Origin: Callaeas wilsoni
Lineage: Eukaryota > Chordata > Aves > Passeriformes > Callaeidae
Direction of reading: 5' to 3'
DNA length: 64,000 nucleotides
NCBI GenBank assembly: GCA_013398955.1
Contig: VWPU01008511.1
Coordinates: 124,001 to 188,000, forward strand
Below are positions 21,201 to 35,008 of the stretch, one piece after another. Every line of letters begins with the position of its first letter. Within the stretch, counting starts at the first letter, position 1. The notes under the pieces are model-generated. The model saw nothing but the letters and a program-made list of their open reading frames with translations, made no database searches and was not told the DNA's origin. Both the position numbers and the translations under genes were made by a program.

Positions 21201-24200
21201 ATTTTTGCTAAAGTAGTGCTTTCATTGATGTAGTGTTATATAGGCAGCTCAACAGTAGTGGTTTTTATATGCACTTGTGTCTGAGAAAATGCATGCTAAT
21301 AAGTGAATTTAATAGCTCAGCATTCAACCTCTTTCCTTTTGTGTTCCTTCTTTTAGTGTCTTGAGCTGCTGGAGTGTTTAGGTGTCCCTTGGGTTCAAGC
21401 AGCTGGAGAAGCAGAGGCAATGTGTGCCTACCTAAATGCAAAAGGACATGTTGATGGCTGCATTACCAATGATGGAGATGTTTTCTTGTATGGAGCTCAA
21501 ACAGTTTATAGGAACTTTGCCATGAATGCTAAGGTAATGTACTCCACCCTGTTCCCTCCCTGTCTCTAGACTCTTTACAGAAATGTAAATAGAAAGAAGG
21601 GACTTGAAAAAATACTTATGCGTTAGTAAACTTACCTTGTAGTAATTTGGTTTGTTTAAAATAGTATGTTTAAGACAGGAACATTTTATTTGATTAACTA
21701 GTATTCTTGTATTGTCCATGAGAGCAAAACTACTGAGAATAGGGTAATATTGCCTGTGTTTGTAGTACCCTGTGGTGTCTCATATAAAGCTAAATAGCAA
21801 ACTTTTTTTCCCATTTCCTCCTTTATAGTGGAGAAGTTGAGTGAAGTAATTGCTTCCTATAAATTTTACCCTTAGGTCATATGGGAGTGGTCAGCCTCCT
21901 GGGTCTAATTAGTATTCACATACTTGCATCTTACAGGTTCATTTTATTATGAATGTACTTGCAATTAATGCTGTTTGTCCCAATAGAACATGAATAGGGT
22001 AGAGATTGTAGATCTGTATCATAATAAATTTCTGTGATCATTCGAAAAACCAAATAATCATTGCCTTAAACTGAAGTGTTCATTTCTTAAGAATACAGTT
22101 TTCCAGAACTGGTGAAAGGCTACCCTAAATTTCTGTAATTTATAATATTATCTGAAAGACTCGTTGAGAAAATACTTCAGAGATATGAGAAAATCAATAG
22201 AACAAAAGAAGTGCACTACAAATAATTAACTCCTTAAAAATTTTAACTTTAAAAAATAATTAGGGCTGATGGAAAGTTATTTGCTTTGGTGACACCATGT
22301 TTGAGTTCTTCCTTGACCCAGTTCTTTCATTCAACTTTCTTGTCATTTATCACCAACAATGAAGGCAAGCTCAAGCTTTCAGGTATACTTAGTTACATAT
22401 ATAGGTCAGCATAAAAAAATGGTTTGTGAGTGTGTGTCTGTCAGGGGCATCTGTTCTAGCAAAATGGATCACTTTAGTTTATTGGCTTGTGGGGGGATTT
22501 TTTTGTTGTTTTTGATGAAGAAGGCACTGGCCTATGTTTTAATTCATGTTAATCTTGATTTCATTTTGTATTATAGTCCCTTTACCTTTCAAATATTCCT
22601 TTAGCTTATGTCTAATATACTAGGTAACATTTTTATTATTTTTCTTTTATTTTACTTAAGTAGTACATTAAAATGTTTACATGCATTTTAAAAACTTCAC
22701 TTCCTGAGATGACTTGCACAGCCACTAGGATTTGATAATGTTAGTTTTGCCACACTTTTTTCTACACGTAACAATAAAAACACTTAGAATCGTAGAATAT
22801 ACTGAGTTGGAAGGGACCCAAACAGATCATTGAGTCCAACTCCTGGCCCTGCACAGGACACCCTAAGAGTCACACCATGTGCCTGAGAGCATTGTCCAAA
22901 CACTATTTGAACTCTGCCAGGTGTGTCTTGGTGCTGTGACCACTTCCCTGGGGAGCCTGTTCCAGTGCCCAACCACCCTTTGGGTGAAAAACATTTTCCT
23001 GATATTCAACCCAAACCTCCCCTGACACAGCTTCATGCTGCTTCCTCAAGTCCTGTCACTGGTCACCAGAGTGAAGAGATCAGAGATCAGTGTGTGTCCC
23101 TCTCCTTCCCCTTGTGAGGACATTGAAGGCTGCAGTGAGGTCTCATCTCAAGTCTCCTCCAGGCTGAACAGACCAAGTGACTTTAGCCACTCCTCATACG
23201 GCTTCCCTTCAAGGCCCTTCACCATCCTCATGGCTTCCTTTGGACTCTCTCTAATGGCTTAATGTATTTTTGATATTGTAACACCCAAACCTGCCCCCAG
23301 CACTCGAGGCGAGGCCACCCCAGTGCAGCGCAGAGCGGGACAATCCCCTCCCTTGCCCGGCTGGCGATGCTGTGCCTCATGTTCCCAGGACAGGGTTGGC
23401 CCTCCTGGCTGCCAGGGCACTGCTGGCTCATGCTCAACTTGCCATCAAACAGGACCCCCAGGTCCCTTTCTGCAGTGCTGCTTTCCAGCATCTCATTCCC
23501 CAGTCATTGCACACAGCCAGGGTTACCTCATCCCAGGTGTGGAATCCAGCACTTCTCCTTGTTAAACTTCATATGGTTGATGAACACGCCTCTCTGTAAT
23601 TTGTCTCTCTGCCCTTGAGGGAGTCAACAGCTCCTCCTAATTTAGTGTTGTTGGTAAACTAATTTAGTATTCCTTCCAGTCCTGAAATTGAATTTAACCC
23701 TTTTGGTATCAAGTTCAGGATGTTAATGAAGATGTCGAGAAGTGGGCTGAGGATGGGAGCCCTGTGGAACCCCTCTAGTGAGAGGTTGCCAGCCTGATTT
23801 AACCCCATCCACTGTAACTCTTTGTGCCTGACCTGTAAGCCAGTTGCTCACCCATCATGTAACGTGGTTATCCAGCTGTGTGCTGGACCTCTTGGCTTAT
23901 TTTAGTTTCTTTCAACAGTTGATGCCCATACTGGAAGTTCCAGAACTGTAGTTGTTCATGTGGTGTCCATGCATTACATTATCAATTTTAATGGCAGTTT
24001 GTTTTTTTTCTACTAGACCCCTCTTATGGGGTAGATCCTTTTCCTGCAGATGTGGGTGAATAGGGGTGAATAAGCAATCACAACTGAACATGACTCAGGG
24101 CAGTTACTTCCCTGATGTAACAGAAATAATATGCAGTCAATTTCTCTTGCAGGATCCACATCTTGACAGTTACACAATGTCCTCTATTAAGGAGAAACTT

Positions 24201-27200
24201 GGTTGTGACAGAGAGTCTTTGATTGGGCTAGCAGTTCTTCTGGGCTGTGATTATCTTCCAAAGGTAAGCAATATAATTATTTTTTATTAGGTGCTTACAC
24301 TGTCTTGAAAAACAGCAAAGTATATCAAGGGAGATGTGCATGCTGGCAAAGCTGTATGCAATGCATGATTACTGAGGTCCAGGAGAAGATGCGTAGTAAG
24401 TCACTGTAAATTCTCTTTGTGAAAGGCTAAAGATATTCAAAATGGTTCATGAACATCAGTCTTTCTAAGACTTTTGTACTGTTCCAAACCTTTTCTATAA
24501 TGGAGGTGAAGGCAAAAGTTTAGATGCTGATTACATTGAGCCAAGGTGTGAGAACTCCATTGTTTGTGAGGATGGTGTGTAACAAGTCACACACAGGTGC
24601 ATCCCTGGCAGAGTAGCTGTGGAAAATGAGAAAAAATGGCATTTTCTGTGCTCTTTGGAAGACTTAGTAGTGATGGTGTTGAGCTGTAGTTATTAGTAAA
24701 GGCAGTTTTGGATGCAGTTTGGATGTATTCCTGTTTCATTGTTTGTAAATATATAATTTACGAAGAATTAGAAGTGGTCTATTTGAAAGTATACCTAATT
24801 AATTGAGAGGAATCTCACTCATTACTACTTCACTTTTTTCTTTTTTTCTTTCCTGTAAACACTTGAATTCTTTTTTGAGACTTTGAACAGAAGCTGTTGT
24901 AATGGCTATTTGAAAGGGAAAAGAAGTGGGATGAAACTTGATTTCCGTACAGTTCATCATGTAGTAACTTCAGGCAATGGTTGCTCTCATTCAGGCTTGC
25001 AGTGGATATCTAGTTATTCTTAAATAATTGTGTCCCAATTTGATAAAACTGTCCTTTAAACAACTGATTACTGCTGGAAAAAACGAAATCTTTCATTATT
25101 TTTGTTTTGAGTTGTTGGAGTTTTTTTTAAATTTTGCTTCTGTTATAGGAATCTTTAAATAGTTTGTTACTACTGTGTAAAGAGAGGGAGTAAAAAAAAA
25201 CAGTGGATAATCAGTGGTTATTGTACCAAAGCAACTCCTGGAATGCCAGGTTCTTACATAGTCCTAAAGTGTCACAATTATGTGATGTCAGATAGGTCCT
25301 TTGAGTTATTGCAGCTCAGCAAAGTAGATGAAGAAAAAAAATTGTAAGGAAAGCTGAATTACAGGAGTACGTTGGGAATGGAGATTGGCAGAACAGGTAA
25401 ATGAGAATACCACGCTATAATTGCACTTATTTTGCTGAAAATAGATCAAAATAATGCTTTCCTTGCAGAAGCTGAATATCTGACTTTACTTGAATATCTG
25501 ACTGTAGTCCAGTGAGGACTTGATTTGGAATGTAGATTTATTTTATATGATTGTATATATTCAGTTGTGCCATTACAGCTGAATAAATATAGATTTATTT
25601 GTAATGATGCTGTAGAAAGTACACTCAATACAATCTTTATATTCAGGTGTATTGATTCTTGGCAAAATAGGGTGAAGATGGAAAGAACTGGAAAGGAATA
25701 TATGTGTTTTAAATCATAGACTGATACAGTAGTTTGGGTCAGAAGGGACCTCTGAAGTTCACTTAGTCCAACCCCCCTGCAGTGAGGGACATCTTCAATT
25801 AAACCAGGTCACTCAAGCCCCTTTCCAACCTGTCCTTGAATATTTCCAGAATGGGGCATCTACTACTTCTCTGGGCAACCTGTGCCAGTGTTTCACTACT
25901 TCACTGTAACTTCTCTATTCTGAATTGAACTTCTTTTAGTTTATTATTGCTTTCTAATGCTTTCTTTGCCGTATCTGAGCTGCTGTTGAGCATAAGAACA
26001 GCTTGTGTGTTACGCTGGCAGTACAGCTGTAATCTGTCACCTTCTCTGCCCTTAGAACTTGTATAAAAATATTTTTCTCAATTTATTCTCAACATCTGGA
26101 ATCACTTTTTGTCATTTCTCTACACAATGTTATAAAGATGTTTTTTGTGAGAATATGAATTTCTCCATAGGGAGTTCCAGGAGTTGGGAAGGAGCAAGCT
26201 TTAAAGTTAATTGAGACTCTGCAAGGTCAAAACTTACTGCAAAGGTAAAATGGAAATTTACGTAAGTACTTTTTTATTCGAAGACTTAATAGTATGTACT
26301 TCAGCTCCAAGACAATATTTGTAATACTTTAATTTAGGAAGGATATTACCACATTCCTTACCTTGTGTTTGCTAAAGGAATTGAGTGTTTTGCTAGACAA
26401 TCCTCTTATTTGTTTTAAACATTAGCTGGCTCCTAGCTCTTGAGCTAGCAGGTACGAGTTGATATATTGGAGTGAAAGTTGTAGGGACTGATGAGAGACT
26501 TGCTGATTTTTAATTGGGTTGTAGATTAGGATTTGAGATACCAATTTCTCTCTATGTTTGTTATCATAGTGTGTGTGTCAATGCTAGAAATACAACATGA
26601 TGTACTATTAACGAACCCTGTTTCGTAAGTTGAAAAACTGTTTCTTGGATAAATGCTTGAGAAGTACAAAGGGATTTTTTCAGTGTTTTAAGTGTGAAAG
26701 CTGAAAATATTTCTTGATCTTTTTAACATCATCCTTTTAGGTTTGAGCAGTGGAAGGAACAATTTCAGTATGATGATAATCCACCTTTGCTTGTTAAAAG
26801 GGTAATTCACTGTTCAGAGTGCCATCATCCAGGTCAGTGTGAAAAGTGCTGAGCTGTACTTTTAGCCTTAATGTTTACTTTTTATTATGGGGTGATGAGT
26901 TTTGTTTTATTGGGTTATGGGGTTTTTTACTGCTAGTGTTAAAAACGCTTTTCAGCTTCTATCTTCACGTTTTCAGTACTGTGTATATGTGCCCTTATAT
27001 AAACCCTTTCAAGGCTTAGGACTAATTTTCTTCAAGTGTGAAACTAGTTGACAGCAGATGGAATGATATCACAATGCTGTTGTGGGATCCCAGATATTTG
27101 CCTTTTTAACGTGATCAGTAAAGATAGCACGTTATACTCTATACTGCCCAGCAACTATTTCTTTAGTTGCTTGAATTGGTCCTGCATCAAGAGGACCGAA

Positions 27201-30200
27201 TCTCATTAGCATTGATGAGGTTTGCGGCAGTATTTTCTTAAAAATAAATTAATCCCAAGGACCCTGATTTTGGTATCATCTTTGATCAGTGAACTTATTC
27301 AAAATCATCATCTGGCAAAGGAAAAGCCTGATTCAAATATATTACTTAAGTGTGTTTTCCAGGTTATCACACATTACTTCTGTAGTTTTTAGATAATAAG
27401 TTTCCAGCTTAAGATCTGAAACTGTTGAGGGAAAAAGTCTTCAGAAAAATGGAAGCCTGCATGTCTTTTTCAGTTTTTACTGTAGATCCATAAATGCAGC
27501 TTATGCACTCAGATCTGCTTCCAGCTGCTATTCACTTCACATTCATTTGTGTTCTGAGCTTTGCATTTGTAATATTGGCTTTATAGGTTTGGAGATTTTG
27601 GAAACCCCTTTTCTCCTCACTTTGTGTGTCTGTTGCTATAGGATCTTACAAGGAACATGAGCACAATGGATGTAAATTCTGCGAAAGTGTGAGATGCTGC
27701 AAACCCAGTGACTCCAAACACTGCTGCCCTTGTGCATGGCATCAGTGGGAGCGAGTGAAACAAGCAAATGCAGTGGAGGACACTATCAGAAAGTAGGAAA
27801 TGCCCTGAAAATTTAAGTGCTTTTCCCTGCATTCATGTGCAGGGTGAGCATATAGATTCTGCATTTTTTCCCATTTATCCTCAGTTCCTAACACGTTTGT
27901 TTTACCTGCAGAAAAGCCAAGAGCTGTGAGGGCTTTCCATTCTCTGAGGTAACAAACAAGCCTACTTAATATAATTGTTTTAATCAATTAGTTTAAATTT
28001 CAACTTTTTGCCCTGTCTTAAACTATCTCTTTTATGTTTTATCTCAAGGTTATCCAAGAGTTTCTTGTAAACAAGAATAAATTGATCAGCGTAAAGGAAT
28101 GTAGAAGGCCAAATTTATTGTCCTTTCAGGTATATAACTAAATATTGAATATTCAGCTTTGTAGTCTTTCGTTTATTACTAAGGAAGGCATCTTAGTAAG
28201 GAAGGCATGTGATAACTGTGATCTTCATTGGTAATTTTACTGGAAATAAGAGTTAAAATAATCTTGCTACAACATCTTAATATACCTCACTGTTTTGAAA
28301 GCCTGAAATTGAAGACTTTGGAAAAAATCAATTGCTGCAAATAGGTAGATAGAAAAGTGGAAGAACGAGAAAGCTCACTTGTCATTGTTTTGGTTTTATT
28401 GTCCAATATTACTAGATGGGGGTGAGGGTATTAATATATGCACATTAGCATTGTTTTATAGGAAGATTTTTACTTGTTTTTTGTTGGCAAAATCAGATCT
28501 CTTACAATATTGCATTTTTTGGGTTTGATGACAGTGTAAAAATTATTGATAGGTGAGTAGACCACAGTTAAACAATGTGGCTTTAATGAGAATCCATGTT
28601 CATTCTCTCACATGTGAAATCTGTAACTTTCACAGCTCCTTGCAGAGCTGATGAGAATCTGACACGATGTTTAAGAACTGTCCTATCCCTGCTTCTGCCA
28701 CCACACAACTGTTCCCTTGGCTTGTCACTGACAGCTGATTAATCTGCCCTGGTAGGGATGGCTGTTCCCTCCCTTGGCAGAGAGGTGTTGTTGGGCATTA
28801 CACTAATGTATAAAAGCACTCTAGACATTTTAGATATTTAGTATGGTGTCTCAACTATATAACTGTCTAAGCATGATATCGAACAGAATAAAGAAAATTG
28901 TAAAGTTTGATTATTTTTTTCTTACTACAAACAGCTATTTGCTTCAGAGAAGATGGAATGGACCAAACATTACGCTTGTAAGAAGTTGTTAGTACTTTTG
29001 ACGCGTTATGATATGATCCAGAGAAAATCTGGTTATATCGACTCAAAACAACTGCAGGCAGTACGGTAATGTAGCTTGATTTCTTGAACTTAATGTGTTT
29101 ACTTCTGCTGACAGATAAAAACCACAAGGTTTTTCTGAAAAAAAGGAAATACGGTTTTCTTCCATCTTTGTTTCAAGCTTTGTGCTTCTTTTGAATAGAG
29201 TTAAAAATTCAGATCAGTGCACCAATTCTACTACTGCTGCACAAAGTAATACATAGAGCAGTTTCCTTTCATTCTAACTGGCACTGCTTGTGTTCTCCTA
29301 TGCTTGCTTTTTGTTCCTTTTCCTTAGATCTGCCTAGGTCCTCTGTTCAGGTTCTTAGCAGAGGTTTAATTGAATTCTGTGTCTCAAAATAAGAGCTCAG
29401 GCTTAGAAATGAGCATCTGCAAATTCAGTCATAGTCTCTGATTGCTTATCAGACCTACCAGCTGCCATTGTATTATGTGTGAACACTACTTTTCATTCAG
29501 GACTGCTGCATTTAGAAATGTAAAAATGGCCAAGTACACTGTTACTAAAAATGGACATGCAGGGAAGAAAAAGCAAGATAAGCATGTAATTGCTTTCTCC
29601 CAGAATAATTTCCCACTATCCAGATTTCTGTTACTTAGGAATTTACTGAGCCAGAATTAGTATTTTCTTATTGCATCAGCCCTAAATGTAATTTCTTTTT
29701 TTAATGATCTAATATTTTCTTAAATTTAAGTAAACTTCTAGAATCTACAGTGTCTGTTGGCAAATCTGAACTTCACTTTCTGAAGAAAATTGTAACTTAT
29801 TTTAACTTTATCTGATAGCTTCATTTCCCAAATGAAACCCAAATTCCCTCTGCCTCCCTAATTCTTTTATTGGAAGCAGGTTAGTAGTTTTTCCATGCTA
29901 GTTAAGGTTTATAGACATTAATTTTGGGGCACAGGAGGGCAGTCAATAGCAGTGTGATAGTATCTCTTCTGGGTTGATGTGTCAGTGTTGAATTATTACT
30001 TCCAGAGATGCTGATCTATTCCGTGTTACCTCTCAAAAGAATGGGGAGACTGGCTGGAGGATGCTCTTTAAATAGATTGGCAAGATAAATTAGCAGCATT
30101 TACCTTGATGAATGAATTCATTGACATTCTCTGTTTATAACACTGCCTAGTGTTTCAAGAGTTTAAAAGACAGATGGTGCCTGCTGTCAAAGACTTCTTT

Positions 30201-33200
30201 TGGTAACAAGTGTTTAAAAATGCAGTAATGCATTTCAGCATGATCCTGTTCTTCACACATAGGAAACTACTAAACTGGAGTGTAGATGGTCTTTTTAGAA
30301 AAATCTCATAATGACTGACTGTCTCTGCTCAGTTCAAGTTCTCTCTCTCCTCACGCTCTCAGGCAAAAGATATAAATGACCCTGTCTGGTCATTCAGAAA
30401 ATTACTGTCCAGGGCAACAGCCTTCTCTGGCATAAGTATCTTAAAATCATAGAATCGTTTAGTTTGGGCAAGTCCAACCATTAACCTGACACTGACAAGT
30501 CCACCACTAAACCATGTCCCTCAGTGCCACATCTACACATCTTTTAAATTAAATGGTGGGATGGTGGCTCAACCATTTCCCTGGGCAGCTCGTTCCAATG
30601 CTTGACAACTCTTTCTGCCAAGAAATTTTTCCTAATATCCAATCTAGTCTTTCCCTGGAACAGCTTGAGGCCATTTCCTTTCCTTTCTTATCCCTTGTTA
30701 CTTGGGAGAAGAGACTGAACCCCACCTGGCTGCAAACTCCTTTCAGGCAGTTGCAGAGAGCCATAAGATCCTTCCTGGACTAGACACCCCTAGCTTCCTC
30801 AGCTGCTCCTTTCACACTTGTGCTCCAGACCCTTCATCAGCTCCACTGCCCTTCTCTGGACATGCTCCAGCACATCCAGTACCACCCCCTATGGTGGGAG
30901 GCCCAGAAATAGACACAGGATTTGAGGTGTGGCCTCACCAGTGCTGAGTGCAGGTGGACAATCACTGCCCTGGTCCTGCTGGCCACACGATTTCTGTGTG
31001 GATGCCATTGGCCTTCTTGACCACCTGGGCACACTCTGGCTCATGTTCAACTGCTGTTGACCAACACCTCCAGATCCTTTCCCTCTTGGCCTCTTTCCAG
31101 CCACTCTTCCCCAGCCTGTAGCACTGCAGGGGTTGTTGTGACCCAAGGGCAGGACCCAGCACTTGGCCTTGTTGAACCTCATACCATTGGCCTCAGCATC
31201 AACCCAGCCTGTCCAGATGGCTCTGCAGAGCCTTCCTGCCCTCCAGCAGGTCAACATTCCTGCCCAGCTTGGTGCTGTCTGTGAACTGACTGAGAGTGCA
31301 CTCGATCCCCTCATCCAGATCACTGATAAAGACATTAAACAGGACTGGCCCCAGTACTGAGCCCTGGGGAGCCCCATCAGTGACTGGCCTCCAGCTGGAT
31401 GTAACTCCGCTCACCACCCCTCTCTAGGCTTGACCATCCAAACCATTTTTAACCCAGAGCACCTATCCCAGCCATGAGCAGCCAGTTTCCCCAGGAAAAA
31501 GCTGTGGGAAATGGCATCAAAGGTTTTACTAAAGTCCAGGCAGACAACATCCACAGTCTGTCCCTCATCCCCTTGAGTGGGTCGCCCTGTCGAAGAAGGA
31601 GATCAGGTTGGTCAAGCAGGACCTGCCTGAAAGGCAGGTCAGCTGAAGATACCAAACTAATGTTTGTAGGAGTCTGCATTGTGTTTGTCTGTTACTTAAG
31701 AGCTTTTTTATTTTGTGTAAATGCTCTTCTGAGTGTCAAATAAAAATGTTTCAGTGCTCAAATCTATACTCCAAATTTTACTGTATACAGAGTATTTTTT
31801 TAAAAGGTGTAGTAGTTTCAATTTTACAAGATTTTTTTCTCTGAGTCATTCTAAATTAGAATATTGAAATATTTTTAGATTTAAGTCTAGATTTAAGTCA
31901 TTTAATGGACTTTCTCTTCTTATAGGATTGTTAAGACACGTGTTAAAAATGGAATTCCTTGTTTTGAAATTGAATGGCAAAAACCAGGTGGGTCTGGTTT
32001 CTATGTACATTATGGAACAAAACAGTTCATAGAAAAAGATAATATCAAGCTTTAAAGAGGACAAGAGTTTGGCAACACTCTGAGGCAATGGAATGTGGGA
32101 GAGATTGGAAACTGTTCTGCGGAAATGACAGAAAATGTGCATCAAATTTCACATACCCTGAAAGAAAAAGCAATGCTTCAAAGAGAAAAAAAATTACCTA
32201 GAAAGCAAGCGACTCAGTCTTCAGCTACTTTTTCTGGTACATGTTAATAAGACCCGAACTGTGTATTTCATACCTTACTTCACTGTGTACCTCAAGCTGT
32301 CACTAACAAGCTGTTACTAGCTAGAAAATTTTCTGTGCTGCCAGACTCCTCCAAGTAGTGTGGCCATTTGTGCCAGGAGACTGGCAGGAAGAAAAAGACT
32401 TCATTGGTAGGTAGATCTCAAATATCACACTATTGACTTTTTATGTACCTTCTTTGTACTCAAATCTTTGCAGTTTGGTTTTTCATTCCCTACTTTGACA
32501 TGTGTATATTCATATCAAAAATACATTCATTATTTTTTCAGAACATTATGTTGATCCAGAAGATGAGCCTGTGGAGTTGTTTGTAGTCACAGTAGAAGAA
32601 GAGTCTTTGTTTCAGGCTGCTTATCCTGATGTTGTTGCCCTCTATCAAGCGGAAAAGTCAGAAGTTCTTCAGAAGAAACAGAAAAGTAAGTCCAGAACCT
32701 TATATCTTATGAATTTATGGGTCTTGCCAGAATGCAAAAAAGCAAAAAGCATTTCTCCCACTCTTGAACAATATCATGCCAAAACAAGATGAGGTCATGA
32801 TACCTTGCCGGGACTGTGCTCTAATCTTACTATTCTATACTTTTGCACTAAGAAATATGAACTGTGATTTATATGCTATTCAAAGTGCACTTTTTTTTTT
32901 TTCAGAAAGGAAAGACAGACCAGAAGAAAAGGAATTACCAAATGCTTATGATGAAGTTACTAATCTTCTGTCTCAAATTAATTTAAAGCCTACATACAGA
33001 ATTCTTCCTGTGCAACACTCCATGTCAGATATAAAAGCTCCCCGAGAAGATCAGACACAGCAGAGAAGTACTGGATCAAAAGATGTAGCATTAGCTGCAG
33101 CTTCCTGCATAACAACAGTTCATGTGTCAGCATCAGCAGCTGCTCTTGCTGACTCATCTGTGCCCCCACAATGCACTAAGTATTCAGGGATATCATCCTC

Positions 33201-34311
33201 TTCCTCTGTACCAGCTGGTCCGCACCTGAGCAGTACCGATGGGAAAGGAACCTTCTACAGCACTTCACCAGCCCGTGGAGGTGATGAGCGTGATCCAGCA
33301 GCTGACTTAACCACATGCGTAAAACACTCACATCCACTAGGTCATGAAACAGCAAGAAATAGCTCAGAATATTCTGATGTTACACAGCCTGATACGCATT
33401 CTGATAGTGAAGATGATTTGTTCTCAAATGATGCTATGGGACAACTTCAGGAGTGGTCTTTAAGGGAGCGAATACTTAAGAAGACTTCCATTCCATCACA
33501 GCCTTTGTCTGAAGATGTAAAGCAACTGGAGTCTTTGAAATGTTGTAAAGAAACAAAAGAAACATTGAATCCTGATAGAAATCATGTCTCTTCCTCATGT
33601 CAGTTAAATAACCTAGTGCAGGAAAGTAAAAATGTTCTATCAAAAAACTCTGCAAGGGAATCCAGCATACATATCTATCAAGATGAGTACAAAATAGCTG
33701 ACATCGTGACTGAAATGGTGCAAAAAGACCCTTATGTAAGGGGTTCAGCATCTCTAGCCTTCAGTGGGCAAACAGCAGAGGCACTTAATCCTGGGTGTGA
33801 AATGCTTCCAGCATCTCAAAAGCCAGCAGATGCAATTGGCTGTCACATTAAAGAAGCTCGTATTGAAACTACTTGTAAAGCTTCTTTTAAAAAGAGTGTC
33901 TGTCAGAACAGATGCTCTTCTAGCGAAGACAGTGATGATAAGCACATGGATAAAATACTGGTTTATGAGCAGCAGAAAAGGCAACTGAACCCTGGCCAGG
34001 TTAAAAAATGCTTTACAAAAAAAAGAAGTAGTGTTGTTACTAGCAAAAGGATAAACAGTGACTCAGCCCTTACAATTAAAGAGAAGAAAACGACCAATTT
34101 AAAGAAAGCCGTTAATAGTTTCGCAGTGCCGGTATCTCCAAAACGATCATCTGTAGAGGAAGTTAATTGTTCCCAACGTCCAGAGCAACCAGTTGAAAGA
34201 CTGGGTTCTAATCCCCCACAGCAAGACAAAAGTGCTGTTCTGACTTATGCGTGGGCGGACAGTCCCCTTCCCCTGTCTGAAAGACTGAAAGGAAGAATCA
34301 AAATCAATTAG
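18206..34311 (+). CDS. GEN1: GEN1 Holliday junction 5' flap endonuclease, complete, 13 coding exons, 937 aa
   Basis: GEN1 is a Rad2/XPG-family resolvase that cuts four-way DNA junctions symmetrically after nuclear envelope breakdown. Coding exons: 18206-18366, 19838-20024, 21357-21533, 24153-24263, 26171-26244, 26741-26832, 27642-27792, 27912-27948, 28049-28129, 28935-29065, 31926-31987, 32542-32685, 32906-34311. They sum to 2814 nt including TAG; human GEN1 is about 908 aa. Domains in order: XPG-N from residue 1 (D30 in AVDLSLW); XPG-I with GEAEAM (E134, E136) and NDGDVFLYG (D155, D157), plus D208 in LLGCDYLPK; helix-turn-helix [13 protein letters not shown] (213-225); Cys-rich insert about 260-301; chromodomain about 395-465; basic KKQKKRK near 470; and a long Ser-rich tail encoded by one exon, ending in a conserved [11 protein letters not shown]. 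The start context (A at -3, G at +4) is strong. Introns are GT-AG. Confidence 0.97.
22785..23900 (-). mobile_element. CR1 LINE fragment, about 1.1 kb, in GEN1 intron
   Basis: It starts on the plus strand with GAATCGTAGAATATACTGAG and TTGGAAGGGACCC, the antisense CR1 3' end. The minus-strand translation at 23228-23491 shows the CR1 reverse-transcriptase tail ([20 protein letters not shown]). It is 5' truncated and decayed, and antisense to GEN1. Confidence 0.9.
25717..25960 (-). mobile_element. CR1 LINE 3' fragment in GEN1 intron
   Basis: Plus-strand order is TCATAGACTGATACAG, GGTCAGAAGGGACCTCTGA, TAGTCCAACCCCCCTGCAG, and then CTGGGCAACCTGTGCCAGTG. This is a typical antisense CR1 3' end with loss of similarity after about 25950. 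Confidence 0.85.
30445..31650 (-). mobile_element. CR1 LINE fragment with reverse-transcriptase remnant, in GEN1 intron
   Basis: It starts AAATCATAGAATCG on the plus strand. On the minus strand, frames around 30889-31679 carry recognisable CR1 reverse-transcriptase pieces ([28 protein letters not shown] where intact copies have a double Asp). The frames are broken, so it is inactive. About 1.2 kb, 5' truncated. Confidence 0.92.
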
Positions 34312-35008
34312 GTTCTCCATAAAATAGATTATGATAACAATTAATTATCAGTTAACTATGAGTTAACTGTCAGTTCTTGAAGAGTTCTTTCTGAAAGTTT
34401 CTGTGGTATGCTCTATCAATTTTATGTGGACACAGTTTTGATGAATAAGAAGTGCTGTCGCTGGAGCCGAAGTTTGAAACTAAAATGTTAACAAAAGTAC
34501 CAAATGATTGTAGGCAAGTACCAGTCATTCTGGGTGTGTTTACGTTCTGAACTTGATACGTAAGCATCAGGATACAATATGCAAGGATGAGGGAGATTTA
34601 TTTAAGAGAAAGGGTTTTTTTCCCAACCAATCGTGTGAATTTTGTGTATTAGTCTTGCTTATAAAAACACTTCCTAGAATAGTGCCTGCAGTGCTGTTGG
34701 ATACTCTTAATAAGACAAAGTGATGCAGCATTTTTAGACTGAAATTCTCCATTCTGCTCCACTAACTTAATTTTGCAAGTTTTGAAATGGGTTTTGAAAT
34801 CCTGTGTTTCTGGTTGTGTTGACCATCTCTGAAGGACCAGATAGACACACAGCAGATGTACCTTGCAGGGTAGCTAAATTTATATCTGCCGTGCCCCATA
34901 ATAATCTGTTCTTTGGGGGTGTGCCTCTTCCAAAGAGTGGAATAAGCTATATAAGGATATTCTGGTTTTGTAATATCTAATATTTAAGGAAATTTGATGA
35001 CTGCTTTA

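Noticed and set aside
32764..32905. Upstream part of the last long GEN1 open frame as coding
   Set aside because: A clear acceptor (T-rich tract then CAG) ends at 32905 and the phase-1 junction with the exon ending at 32685 restores the conserved reading, so bases before 32906 are intron.
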